Positions 26,403-36,341 of a stretch of 63,702 nucleotides of DNA are shown piece after piece (the first letter of the stretch is position 1; each line of letters starts with the position of its first letter). The notes below the pieces were generated by a model, which was given only the letters and a program-made list of their open reading frames with translations, searched no databases and was not told the origin of the DNA. The stretch lies in contig CAUHML010000013.1 of the NCBI GenBank assembly GCA_959606905.1, positions 1-63,702 of the forward strand, read 5' to 3'. This stretch comes from an uncultured Bacteroides sp. (lineage in GTDB: Bacteria > Bacteroidota > Bacteroidia > Bacteroidales > Bacteroidaceae). The position numbers and the translations under genes are program-made.

Positions 26403-28442
26403 CTAATCAAGCAAGAACCTTTCCGCACGTCCCGGAGTCAACAACTCCCATAAAGAAGCAACCGTCCATCCCGGTGCAAAGATATCATTATAGTATCCTT
26501 TTCCGTTCTTACCATAATCCCAATTAGTGTGCTGAACGACTTCCGGATAGAAACCGGATTTTGCAATGCCGCATAAATGCCCTTCATAAGGTAGCAACTG
26601 ACGCATAGATGTAGATATCACCTCCGCAAAATCAGCCATACGAGGTTCAGCATATTCCTTTGACAACCATTGAAGTACAGATGCAAACTCAAAAACAAAA
26701 ACATCAATATGGTTATTCTCCACAGAAACATTTCCCCAACCACGAGTTTTAAGACCTATATCACCCAGCATCTGTCCCGGTGCGAAAGGAACGTCCCACA
26801 AATAATACCAGGATAAAGCAAAATAAGCCGCTTTTTTTGTCAAATCGGCATAATGCCTATGTTCTTCTCCCTTTGTTATCAATGAAAGATAGTAAGTAGC
26901 GGTAGCAGCATAGAGAGAAGCCTCTTTATCCTCGCAGTTCGCATCCAATGTAGATGAGAAATAATCAGCTTTCGAAATCAGCTCTTTCTCTAAATAGTCT
27001 GCCGTCCGTTTGGAACTGGCCAAATAACGCTTATCTTTAAAATATTTATATCCCATAACTAATGGCAACGTAGCAGATGGGGTACTTCCCCCACTCGGAT
27101 CGACAATAGTTAAATCATCACGAAACTTACGGGGGAAACTACCATCAACATTCTGTAACTGTAAGAACATATCCAATATTCTTTTCAACTTTTGCTCCCA
27201 CTCAGGATGACGGCGTCCGTTCTCTTTTTCATAAGCTAAGAAATGGAACATGGCATAGACGCCTTCCGACTGACGCCGGATACTATGGACCGGTTCCTCA
27301 TATCCCTTGTCAAAATTCACGGATTCCTTGAAAAATCCCGCTTGTGTGAAACCATTCTTCAAATAACTATCAAATATCTTTGTACTGTTCACTTTCAGTT
27401 CTTCCCGGTTCGATTGCCAACCGTATTCCCATGCATTAAATGCATTAAGAAGTACACGACCGATAAAACCAACCTCAGCCTGACCGTTTCTTTCACAGTC
27501 ACTTACCTTCAGATGTATTCCGGAATTATAAACCAGCGGTTGATTATCGACCAAACTATTTACAAAAAAGCAACTAAGCACTTGCTTCATATCCGCTATA
27601 GAATATGAATTCTCCACAGGTTTTGGTGCATAGGTATCATAACAATGCTCCCATGTATGCTGTATAAAGTCTGAAAAATCATCCGCACCACTTTCCATTA
27701 TTTCCCATGTCAACAATACCGACTCACCTTTCTTCATCAGTTGAAAAGCCTCCACCTCAGGTGCTAATGTTAATTTACGAATATAACTTTTAGGAGCCTC
27801 CCGATAGGGAAAACCAAAAGAAAGCATAGCTATTCCCTGTTGATTCTCAAATCCGGTAAATCCCAAGGAAGTCTTCCCTGAAAGAATGATCTCTCCTTCT
27901 TTATGTGTAGCTAAAGCATCCATAGAAAAATCATCCAAACGATTTACTGTCATAAATCGTTTTTCTTTTTCACTAAAAATCCCCGTAAGTGGTGCGCTCA
28001 ACCTGTCTTCACGAACCAACCAACTATCCGACGTATGGAATGATGGAGCTTTTTTAGGAGAACGCAAATTACGGCGATACCAAAATCCCGGCATATAAAA
28101 CTGACAGTTATCATGGCGATAGCCCGTACTCAACAATTGACGATAGTTGAAGTAAACATCCTGTGCAGCGGTAAGCTGTACAGTCAATCGCATACAACTA
28201 TCCCGTTCTTCAACTTTATGAAAAACCGTTATCGGCAATTTATTATCCGAACGCCACTCATAATCAAAATAGCTATTCTCCAACTTATCCGGATGCAGTT
28301 TATAATTCACAGCATTATTACCCGGAACCTTTAAAGATAGTTCTACCTTCATATTCTCAGGAACATACTTCACTGCTCCCATACAGGCAGTACCAAACAA
28401 AATCGCTGTACAACCCACAAATGTCCTTAATATCGTTTTCAT
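26403..28442 (-). CDS. secreted PUL enzyme candidate with alpha/alpha-toroid domain, family unassigned
   Basis: 679 aa with a signal peptide (MKTILRTFVGCTAILFGTACMGA; the Cys at 20 may be a lipobox). Residues ~25-240 look like a beta-sandwich (VELSLKVPGNN, NYRQLLSTGYRHDNCQFYMPGFWYRR). The rest is helical, with repeated motifs usual in (alpha/alpha)6 barrels: FNAWEYGWQSNREELK, SIRRQSEGVYAMFHFLAYEKENGRRHPEW, LQNVDGSFPRKF, WGNVSVENNHIDVFVFEF, QHTNWDYGKNGKGYYND. It may belong to a recently created toroidal GH family such as GH154, but I cannot confirm this. Last gene of PUL operon 1, 45 bases after the GH127-type gene. A missing lyase activity could also reside here. Confidence 0.7.
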   Translation of the reverse strand: MKTILRTFVGCTAILFGTACMGAVKYVPENMKVELSLKVPGNNAVNYKLHPDKLENSYFDYEWRSDNKLPITVFHKVEERDSCMRLTVQLTAAQDVYFNYRQLLSTGYRHDNCQFYMPGFWYRRNLRSPKKAPSFHTSDSWLVREDRLSAPLTGIFSEKEKRFMTVNRLDDFSMDALATHKEGEIILSGKTSLGFTGFENQQGIAMLSFGFPYREAPKSYIRKLTLAPEVEAFQLMKKGESVLLTWEIMESGADDFSDFIQHTWEHCYDTYAPKPVENSYSIADMKQVLSCFFVNSLVDNQPLVYNSGIHLKVSDCERNGQAEVGFIGRVLLNAFNAWEYGWQSNREELKVNSTKIFDSYLKNGFTQAGFFKESVNFDKGYEEPVHSIRRQSEGVYAMFHFLAYEKENGRRHPEWEQKLKRILDMFLQLQNVDGSFPRKFRDDLTIVDPSGGSTPSATLPLVMGYKYFKDKRYLASSKRTADYLEKELISKADYFSSTLDANCEDKEASLYAATATYYLSLITKGEEHRHYADLTKKAAYFALSWYYLWDVPFAPGQMLGDIGLKTRGWGNVSVENNHIDVFVFEFASVLQWLSKEYAEPRMADFAEVISTSMRQLLPYEGHLCGIAKSGFYPEVVQHTNWDYGKNGKGYYNDIFAPGWTVASLWELLTPGRAERFLLD

Positions 28443-28487
28443 ACCTCTTATCTATTGTTCTATTATACCTTCATTTCCATTCAGAAT

Positions 28488-30467
28488 CTAATGAGTTATC
28501 GGCCAATATACCGCATAACGTTCAAAATGAACTTTATAAAAAGGTTCCAGCACTATATGCTCAAAACCTTTCAAGTTTATGCCAAACTTCAATGGTTCTC
28601 CTGAAACAACCTCCACATGAGTTGGAATCCGTTCTACAGGTTCTCTGAATACCGGGACTTTTGCCATGTCCATCTTATTCATAGCCGTATTGTTCATCTT
28701 TCCCCAAAAAGTAGTAGGAAGATTTTCCTTTCCCATACGCCCGGCAAGCACGTAAGGCCCATATAATAATGCAACATAACGGTCGGTACCTGTTAAGTTC
28801 TCTGTATATATATGCATCGGAAGTCGTAGTGTAATCACATTCTTCCGCTCCCACACTCTGTCTATAATCCAATACCCATCACTGCCAAGCAGAGGCTGTT
28901 CTTCTTCTCCATTAATTATAAAAGTAGCCTTATCAGTCCAATCAGGTTTACGAATGCGCAGAATCAGTTTCTGCTTTTTCTTTAGATTCAATGTAAGGTC
29001 AACTTGTTCGGATTCCGGAATCCGGCTTTGCTGAATAAGCTCGACTCCTTCTTCTTTCCAAGAAAGAATGGAAGGAATAAACAGATTCACTCTTATATCC
29101 TTTTCTTGATGCCTATTCGTCACTTTATGGCTATAAATAAACTTACCCAGCTTCGCCGGACTTTCCAGCCCTGTATGTCCACAGCACCAGAAAGAGCTAT
29201 CACGTGAAGCATAAATACGATAATGCCCCGGTCGCATGGAAGTAAAATAGCAGCACATACCCTTCACCGGGTCATAGGCTGACAAGATATGATTAAATAA
29301 AGTTCTTTCATAATATGCCGCCTTAGTCGCATCCGGTTGCTGCATGAACAGAGCTTCGGTCAAACGTAACATATTTACGGAATTACACGTTTCCGGTCCG
29401 CTGATATGGAGCATCCTATCAATGAACTCCTTTTTAGAGAAGAAATGTTCTCCGGTACTGTTACCACCTATTACCCAAGTATGGTTTTGCTTCACAATAT
29501 TCCAGAAATTAGTCGCCGCAAGAAGAAAGGCCCGATCACCGGTAAACATATAATATTTATGGAAACCCGTAAATTTCGGGATCTGTGTATTGGCGTGCCA
29601 CCCGAATAAAACATCCTTTCCTTCAGACAAAGGAACCCACATAGCCCGATCATTTAAACGGCGGGCCCAATCAAGGAAACGCTTTTGCCCCGTCAACTCA
29701 TAAACCTCAACGTAAGACTCATTAATCGAACCATGTTCACAAATCAATAATTGCTGAATCTGTTCATCAGTCAACTTATCCAATACCTGAGAACCAAACC
29801 AATCGGCCAACCGTACTAATATCGGCAACGCTTCTTTCAAGTCACACTGTGTATAAGCAGCAGAAAGCCCGAGCAGCATCTTATTAATCAGATAAACAGG
29901 TGCCCAGGCACCATTGACCGTAGGATTATTCGTTTTTATCTTTCCTGAGGCTACTTCCCTGAATAGTTCCCTGCCTCCTTTCACACCTAACAGGAAGCCA
30001 TCTTTACCGGCTTCCTGACATAGCTTCAATTCTTTCAGCACATATTTCAATCGTCTCAGTAACTCTCTATCGCCTGTAGATTGATACATCATCGATACGG
30101 AAGAAAGATAGAACCCAAGAAATCCACCCCGAAGCGGGCCTGCTCCCCATACGTCTTGCGACTCCCAGCCGGCATAAGGTCCGGCTTTCGATGACAATCC
30201 CGCTTCCATCCGATAAAAATGAAGCAAAGAGTCAGGATTCAGCCAAAGAAGATATTCTTTGCCTTTTTGTTGCAAATCAAGAAAAGGACCATCTGACAAA
30301 CGTATTTCTTTCAATGGAAAATAACTTTCAAAAGACGTCCCCAGCGATGTCTCCCCTTTTCGTAACACAGACATAGCAGGATTCACCGAGCCAAAGATTA
30401 GCAATAAGCTCAATAGCATTCTTACAGATGTCTTGGCTACTATACGTTCGCACATTATCATATCCAT
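28488..30467 (-). CDS. GH127/DUF1680-type glycoside hydrolase
   Basis: 659 aa, N-terminal signal-like helix (MLLSLLLIFGSVNPAMS). The catalytic toroid shows the GH127 cysteine-zinc site: Glu340 in IGGNSTGEHF, Cys361 in GPETCN, and Cys428-Cys429 in FWCCGHTG. In characterised GH127/GH146 beta-L-arabinofuranosidases these form the Zn site and the second-to-last group holds the Cys nucleophile. All four are present here, so it is probably active. GH127 members also remove other sugars (for example aceric acid in rhamnogalacturonan-II), so the exact substrate is open. The ATG overlaps the stop of the upstream gene by one base (TAATG), so translation is coupled. Confidence 0.85.
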   Translation of the reverse strand: MDMIMCERIVAKTSVRMLLSLLLIFGSVNPAMSVLRKGETSLGTSFESYFPLKEIRLSDGPFLDLQQKGKEYLLWLNPDSLLHFYRMEAGLSSKAGPYAGWESQDVWGAGPLRGGFLGFYLSSVSMMYQSTGDRELLRRLKYVLKELKLCQEAGKDGFLLGVKGGRELFREVASGKIKTNNPTVNGAWAPVYLINKMLLGLSAAYTQCDLKEALPILVRLADWFGSQVLDKLTDEQIQQLLICEHGSINESYVEVYELTGQKRFLDWARRLNDRAMWVPLSEGKDVLFGWHANTQIPKFTGFHKYYMFTGDRAFLLAATNFWNIVKQNHTWVIGGNSTGEHFFSKKEFIDRMLHISGPETCNSVNMLRLTEALFMQQPDATKAAYYERTLFNHILSAYDPVKGMCCYFTSMRPGHYRIYASRDSSFWCCGHTGLESPAKLGKFIYSHKVTNRHQEKDIRVNLFIPSILSWKEEGVELIQQSRIPESEQVDLTLNLKKKQKLILRIRKPDWTDKATFIINGEEEQPLLGSDGYWIIDRVWERKNVITLRLPMHIYTENLTGTDRYVALLYGPYVLAGRMGKENLPTTFWGKMNNTAMNKMDMAKVPVFREPVERIPTHVEVVSGEPLKFGINLKGFEHIVLEPFYKVHFERYAVYWPITH

Positions 30468-33400
30468 TATTCAAATTCTATTTTCTTCGCAGGAATCAGC
30501 CGAACAGGACCTATTAACCCCGATTCTATCAATGGCGAGTCTTTCCGGTAATGTTTCCAAGTAGTGAATGCCACTCTTCCGCCTTCCGGTTTATTTACTC
30601 CATTTCTATACCAGTCCGGTAGCTTTCTGATAGCCCCACGGCTCAAAGCAGCAATTCCATTTACTCCTCCTCCGGGTACATACTCGTTCTCCTCCGGTAA
30701 CTGTTCATCCCCAATCAAACGATTCGTCCATTGATTAGTCACCTTAATTTCCAATGTATTTTCACCCGGCTTCAGCACATCAGTGACATCAATTAAATAC
30801 GGACGGGACCAAAAGATCCCTTTATTTACTCCATTGACAATCACCTCCGCCATCACCTCTACTGCACCCAAATCAAGGAAAACAACTCTATCCTCAGACA
30901 TCATAGAAGGTTTCACAACAAAGTTAGTTTTATAAGTAGCTGTACCAGAAAAATATTTAACGCCCTCATCTTCGTGTCTATGCAAAGAGAACAATTTGGG
31001 CAAACTTATTTTTTCCGGTGCTCCCAGCCCTTTCGGGAAGCTAACCTCCCATTTCTGATTTATCATCACCGGACTTCCTGTTTTTTCAACCTTTACCTCT
31101 CTTTTTATACCGTCCGATGTAACAAATTCATAATTCCCATCACTCCATGCCAACAGAGAGCCGGTATCCGCATAAGGTATCCAGTCCAATATACGCTCAT
31201 CAGTATTTCTTGTATATCCTTTGGCTACCAATTGAGAAATCTCCTTATCTGATAATACTTTAGAAAACAACACCGGAACAGACATATCCCCATTATAATA
31301 GGAAGCTCCTTCTTTTAAAGTAGTAAAATTCAATCCAGGATGAATTGTCTGCAAAGACTTCGTCTTATAAGCTATATGCTCTCCATTGATATAAATATGC
31401 GGAGCCCCTTCCCTATAAACCAGACAAATATGGCTCCAACCGGAAATAGGTTTTTCCACTCCCATTTTAAACTCAGGATATCCTTTCTCATTCTCCCATA
31501 CCGCAACTCCATTTCTACCTACAGCCAGTCCACAAGTGGCATGTCCTGCGCCATATAACAGTTCACCGCCCGACGGATAGATTGCATAATATTCCGTCCA
31601 AGGGTACGGTATATATCCCATTGGATTATCTATATTCAACATGGCATCTGATTCCGGTTTCACCCACAATGAGATTGAGAAATTATCTCTTATGTCAGGG
31701 TATGCCGCCTGCTTCCATTCTTCGGTTGATATAGCAGAAGCATCTATCAGACACTTCCCATCTTTATGAATAGAACGAATAGCCTTCTGTTCAGGAAGGT
31801 CAGAACGAAAGACAACGAACACAGAACCATACGCTTCCAGTTGAACAGGCACCGATATGGTTTCTTCATTCGTTTGATATACCATAGCCCGTGTTCTTTC
31901 ACCTGATATAGGATTCCAAAACTCAGGAATCTTTCCTTTCACACGAAAGTTACAAATCAGCTCTTTCGAAGTCCGTTGCTGGTTAGCAACAAAATAAACA
32001 TCCGCCTCTCCTATCTGCCTATGGATATAACGTATTGGGGCACTAATTGAATCTGTGATCACTTCAAAGTCAGGTCTTAACTGAATCTTCTCAAGTACTT
32101 GTTCCAAGTTCAAAGAGGTTTCCCAGAAAATCCTACCTTTCCCTACGCTACGATCCACCACTGTAGTTGCGGCCTTTCCCCATAGTTCGTCACAAAGTTG
32201 TTCAAACTCTTTTTCTTCAATAACTGAATAAGATTGCAACCCTACGGTCTGTTGCGGACGGGCACCGACAATTATCAATCCCTGTTCCACCATATTCCGC
32301 AGTTTCCTCAATAGACCCAACGTAATATGCGATTGTTCCTGTAAAACCAATACACGATAATTCATTCCGTCCGGAAGCCTTAAACGCCCGCGTTCTACCC
32401 AAGCTCTATTCAATAACGTTTCCGTATTCATCAAATCGTAATCATATCCTTCCGGTGGTACCGGATTCAAATCTCTTCTATGCACTTTCGTGTATCCTAC
32501 AATATTATCACCTGTAAAGTATGCAAAATCAGCTACGAATAGTCCCTCTTGCAATAGAGTTTGACAACGGTTCAGATAATCTATCCAGGCACGTCCCGGC
32601 TCCCACCAGGTATTAGTTCTGTCAAAATGTATTCCCCAAGGGCCTAAAGTCATAGCGGGAGCAGCATCCGGATGAGGTTGCATTGCATAACGATGAATCA
32701 CCATCCGATTAATCCCCTCTGTAAACGCCTTATCACCAACAGCCTTCAAAGCAAATGGGTATTCCTGCCATCTTCCCGACTCAGGTTCAGAAGTATATGC
32801 TTCGGCACCCACCACTTTCTGACCGTTGATATGAGCTATCGAAGACGCCAATTTTGTAGTACGCCGCATCATCAAGTTGTTCTGGAAAATAGCAGATAAC
32901 CCATTCCAAAACTCTCCCATAACTCCATCTACCCGTGAGCCTATTTGTAATTCTTCCATTGGTCCGCGGTCATAAGGTTCGCAATAGGATACCAGCCCAT
33001 ATTGATTACATAGATTCCGAAATTCACCATAATAATTATCTGCCAACAAGTCAGCCTGTACACGACGAATATCCCATAAGAAACGTTCTGTCATTTCTTT
33101 GCTTCCTACAATCTTACCTGTCATAGCCGGCAAATATTTAATCAAATCATATCCGGTCCTTTCACAAAACTCACCTTCAAATCCGGATGTCCAGTTTTGC
33201 ATACCGACTTCCCAACTATCTATCTCCAGTCCTATCTGAATCTGGTGAACATAAGGTTTGATTAGTGGATACAATAAATCCATCATTTTATTAAAATGAA
33301 GCTGAATCGCCTGTTTGCTAAACTTATCGCATTCAAGCCCCACGCCTGTATCCGGAGCTGCACAGTTTTTTCTTCCGGTAGAAGTATGTCCCAAACGGAT

Positions 33401-35101
33401 GACAGTCCAGTTTCCCAAAGGTGCCTCCCAATTCAGACGTCCCAAAGAATCAACCTGATTCGTCAAGTCAATAATATCTTCCAAGCGAATAACTTGTTCT
33501 TTGTCATACGTTTGTATACCGATCTTCCCTCTATGATTAAAAACACTGTTATTCAATAACTGCCAATCAGAAAAGCCCACAGGTTTACCATTCTTGAAAG
33601 AAGGGAAAGCTAACACAGCTATATCTCTATAATATCCTAATTCCGTTGCCGGCCGGAGTAATAAAGTATCCACCCGTTTACCGCCTGCCACCTCAGTCTC
33701 ACTCCAAGTCAATTTTTGCATTGAATACTCAGGAGTAATCCAAGGACCACCACTTGACGACCAACCCGGACAATTATGCATCACATAATCAATGCCTAAA
33801 CGAGCTGCTTCTTTTATAGCATGTGCTTTTAATTCCGACCACTCCGGACTTAAGTAAGTAACAGGCCCCTTTGGAATTCCAGTTCCCCCTTCCAGATTGA
33901 AAACACCACCTATCCCAATACGATGCATCGCCTCCAGATCCTTTGTAATGCCTTCCTTTGTGATATTTCCATTCATCCAGAACCAATATGTATAAGGCCG
34001 GGCAGTCGAAGACAATTGAGTAAAGTCTTTTTCCAGCTCACTCATCGGCTTAACTTTTACAGGATGAGCAGTGCCTGAAGGCAAAGGAAGTTTCTCGCTT
34101 ACCGGAAGCGGCTTCCCAAAACATGGAACGCCAGATGCATCAAAAGTAAACTTCTGAAGACGAATATCCCGTTTCCAACCGGGTTTTCTCTCTTTTTTCG
34201 TATGGTAATAAATATAATGTTCCCTGTCATCAGGAGAAGTTGTAAAACTGGCATGCCCTACCCCAAATACTTGATCGGTACCTTCAAATACAGGTTTATC
34301 ACTTTTAATCCAGCTTTTCGGATCTAACAAATCTGCGTCCGGGTCCTTCAGACGCAAATAAGAAAGTTTATATGTATCCAGCCATGATTGCCCGCAGGAA
34401 TAAACAACAAACACATCTTTCCCGTGTTTTAAAATCTGCGGCCCCTCATTCAATGGCAACTCTCCTTGTTCATAATAGCGGTCCGGCGACGATATTTTTA
34501 CTCTTCCGGAAGCCATTGTCCAAGGATTCTCCATTTTTGCGATATAAAGATGTTGCTGAGTTTTGTCAGTCGGTTCACTATTCTCCCAACCGGACCAGAC
34601 AGCATACAATTGTCCCTTATGCTCCAACAAAGTCATATCAATCGCCCAGCGATTGTTTTTCCAGTCTCCCAAAACATCCCCCGTAAACAGCATTCCTTTG
34701 TCGATATACTCGCCCATTGCGTCTGATGTAACAGATTCCAACACGCCCGTCTTTTGGTGAATAAAAGGAGGACCGCTATATCCGCCCGCATAAAAAATAT
34801 ACCATTTACCTTTCCAGAAATGAAGTTCGGGTGCCCAAATGCAAGTCGAATTCCATTGCCCTTTTTCCGGTGCCTTCCAAACACGTACAGGAGGATTTAT
34901 CTTATGCAAATCACGAGAACGGGAAACTCCGATGCCACCCGGCACCCCGCAGCAATAATAATACCATCCTTCATGTTTTACAACCCACGGATCAGCACCC
35001 GAAGGCAGGATAGGATTTGTGTAATATCCGTCATATTCTTGCCCACTCACCATCACCGAACAGACAATCATCATTATCCAGAAAGATAATCTTTGTATCA
35101 T
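30467..35101 (-). CDS. multidomain GH43 - GH106 alpha-L-rhamnosidase fusion with LamG-like insert
   Basis: 1544 aa with signal peptide (WIMMIVCSVMVSGQ). Residues ~25-345: GH43 five-bladed propeller with general base Asp37 (SGADPWV), pKa-modulating Asp155 (RWAIDMT) and acid Glu219 (PLNEGPQ), all intact. Residues ~365-1100: GH106 core (RPYTYWFWMNGNITKEGITKDLEAM, GIGGVFNLEGGTGIP, DYVMHNCPGWSSSGGPW, LEIDSWEVGMQNW). Residues ~1135-1295: concanavalin/LamG-like module (NFSISLWVKPES ... GWSHICLVYREGAPHIYINGEHIAY). Residues ~1395-1480: galactose-binding-like C-terminal sandwich of GH106 (VIVNGVNKGIFWSRPY). The two activities would remove a furanosyl/xylosyl-type sugar and alpha-L-rhamnose from the same side chain. 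It is 14 bases after GH88. Confidence 0.88.
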   Translation of the reverse strand: MIQRLSFWIMMIVCSVMVSGQEYDGYYTNPILPSGADPWVVKHEGWYYYCCGVPGGIGVSRSRDLHKINPPVRVWKAPEKGQWNSTCIWAPELHFWKGKWYIFYAGGYSGPPFIHQKTGVLESVTSDAMGEYIDKGMLFTGDVLGDWKNNRWAIDMTLLEHKGQLYAVWSGWENSEPTDKTQQHLYIAKMENPWTMASGRVKISSPDRYYEQGELPLNEGPQILKHGKDVFVVYSCGQSWLDTYKLSYLRLKDPDADLLDPKSWIKSDKPVFEGTDQVFGVGHASFTTSPDDREHYIYYHTKKERKPGWKRDIRLQKFTFDASGVPCFGKPLPVSEKLPLPSGTAHPVKVKPMSELEKDFTQLSSTARPYTYWFWMNGNITKEGITKDLEAMHRIGIGGVFNLEGGTGIPKGPVTYLSPEWSELKAHAIKEAARLGIDYVMHNCPGWSSSGGPWITPEYSMQKLTWSETEVAGGKRVDTLLLRPATELGYYRDIAVLAFPSFKNGKPVGFSDWQLLNNSVFNHRGKIGIQTYDKEQVIRLEDIIDLTNQVDSLGRLNWEAPLGNWTVIRLGHTSTGRKNCAAPDTGVGLECDKFSKQAIQLHFNKMMDLLYPLIKPYVHQIQIGLEIDSWEVGMQNWTSGFEGEFCERTGYDLIKYLPAMTGKIVGSKEMTERFLWDIRRVQADLLADNYYGEFRNLCNQYGLVSYCEPYDRGPMEELQIGSRVDGVMGEFWNGLSAIFQNNLMMRRTTKLASSIAHINGQKVVGAEAYTSEPESGRWQEYPFALKAVGDKAFTEGINRMVIHRYAMQPHPDAAPAMTLGPWGIHFDRTNTWWEPGRAWIDYLNRCQTLLQEGLFVADFAYFTGDNIVGYTKVHRRDLNPVPPEGYDYDLMNTETLLNRAWVERGRLRLPDGMNYRVLVLQEQSHITLGLLRKLRNMVEQGLIIVGARPQQTVGLQSYSVIEEKEFEQLCDELWGKAATTVVDRSVGKGRIFWETSLNLEQVLEKIQLRPDFEVITDSISAPIRYIHRQIGEADVYFVANQQRTSKELICNFRVKGKIPEFWNPISGERTRAMVYQTNEETISVPVQLEAYGSVFVVFRSDLPEQKAIRSIHKDGKCLIDASAISTEEWKQAAYPDIRDNFSISLWVKPESDAMLNIDNPMGYIPYPWTEYYAIYPSGGELLYGAGHATCGLAVGRNGVAVWENEKGYPEFKMGVEKPISGWSHICLVYREGAPHIYINGEHIAYKTKSLQTIHPGLNFTTLKEGASYYNGDMSVPVLFSKVLSDKEISQLVAKGYTRNTDERILDWIPYADTGSLLAWSDGNYEFVTSDGIKREVKVEKTGSPVMINQKWEVSFPKGLGAPEKISLPKLFSLHRHEDEGVKYFSGTATYKTNFVVKPSMMSEDRVVFLDLGAVEVMAEVIVNGVNKGIFWSRPYLIDVTDVLKPGENTLEIKVTNQWTNRLIGDEQLPEENEYVPGGGVNGIAALSRGAIRKLPDWYRNGVNKPEGGRVAFTTWKHYRKDSPLIESGLIGPVRLIPAKKIEFE

Positions 35102-35115
35102 TTAAAATGAAGTTT

Positions 35116-36324
35116 TTAATGAAGTTTTTCTTTTAAAATATCTCTTTTATAACGTACTAAAGCTTCAACATAATAATAATCAGCGTAAGTTAACGGTACA
35201 TCAACCTCTGCCTTACCCGGATTATTACCTACTGAATGTTTCAGAATAAAATTACAATTTGTACCAGGCTCAGCCAAGTATTCCGGCGATGACAAAGTCT
35301 TCAACTGTGTTTCGGCTACAGAAAGACATTGTTTTGAGAAATCACCTTCAGTATACTGGCTAAGTTCGATGAAAGCCGAGGCCATTAATGCTCCCGCAGA
35401 AGCATCACGAAGTTCATTGGGAATACCAGGAGCATCAAAATCCCAATATGGAATTTTATCTTCAGGCAAACGAGGATGATTCATAATAAATCTAGCCACA
35501 TTCGTAGCATGTTGCAGATATTTCTCTTGCCCGGTCTCACGATACATCATTGTATAGCCATATAATGCCCAGCCCTGGCCACGTGCCCAACATGATTCAT
35601 GAGCATATCCCTGACAAGTGTTTTTCTTTTCAGGCTGTCCCGAGATCGTATCATAAGAAATCACATGGTATGAGCTATAATCCGGACGGAAATGATGCTT
35701 CATCGTCACATCTGCATGTGACTTGGCTATTTCCGCAAATTTCGGATTATCGGAATTCTTGGAAGCCCACATCAACATCTCTAAATTCATCATATTATCA
35801 ATAATTACCGGATATTCCCACACTTTCTGATTCCAGTCCCATGAACGTATGCAACCGACTTGTGGACGAAAACGAGTACTCAATGATTCCGCTCCTTGCA
35901 ACAATACCTGTTTATACTCATCATTGCTTGTCAGACGCAATCCATTACCAAAACTACAATACAACATAAATCCCACATCGTGATTATCTGTTGTGTATTT
36001 CTCATTTTCTATCCTTTTGGTATAATTTTCTGCATACATTTTCAAGGAATCATCTTGATTCACCTCATACAAATACCATAATACCCCAGGGAAAAAACCA
36101 CTTGTCCACCATTTGGCCTTTGAAGTCATCAGTTTACCATCCTTACCAATAGTACGTGGCAATTTCTCCTCTTCATTCAATAAATTCTCAGCCATTAACT
36201 TTGATTGAACAGTCGCTATTTGCAAACTATTATTCACAAGAGTACTCATTTCGCTTTTGGGAGCTGAACAACTACAAACTGCCATCAGTCCCAAAAATGC
36301 AATAATAGATGAACCTACTTTCAT
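35116..36324 (-). CDS. GH88 unsaturated glucuronyl hydrolase lipoprotein
   Basis: 402 aa; N-terminal lipoprotein-like signal (IAFLGLMAVCSCSAPKS). The (alpha/alpha)6 UGL fold has WWTSGFFPGVLWYLYE, catalytic Asp116 (NNHDVGFML) and Asp176 (PVIIDNMMNLEMLMWAS), and GYAHESCWARGQGWALYGY. These match the two catalytic aspartates of Bacillus UGL. The reaction hydrates the 4,5-double bond of a terminal unsaturated uronate left by a polysaccharide lyase, releasing it from the oligosaccharide. Works alongside the GH105 of the same operon. The sulfatase gene upstream ends 17 bases before it. Confidence 0.92.
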   Translation of the reverse strand: MKVGSSIIAFLGLMAVCSCSAPKSEMSTLVNNSLQIATVQSKLMAENLLNEEEKLPRTIGKDGKLMTSKAKWWTSGFFPGVLWYLYEVNQDDSLKMYAENYTKRIENEKYTTDNHDVGFMLYCSFGNGLRLTSNDEYKQVLLQGAESLSTRFRPQVGCIRSWDWNQKVWEYPVIIDNMMNLEMLMWASKNSDNPKFAEIAKSHADVTMKHHFRPDYSSYHVISYDTISGQPEKKNTCQGYAHESCWARGQGWALYGYTMMYRETGQEKYLQHATNVARFIMNHPRLPEDKIPYWDFDAPGIPNELRDASAGALMASAFIELSQYTEGDFSKQCLSVAETQLKTLSSPEYLAEPGTNCNFILKHSVGNNPGKAEVDVPLTYADYYYVEALVRYKRDILKEKLH

Positions 36325-36341
36325 TTATATATTCTTTAAAA

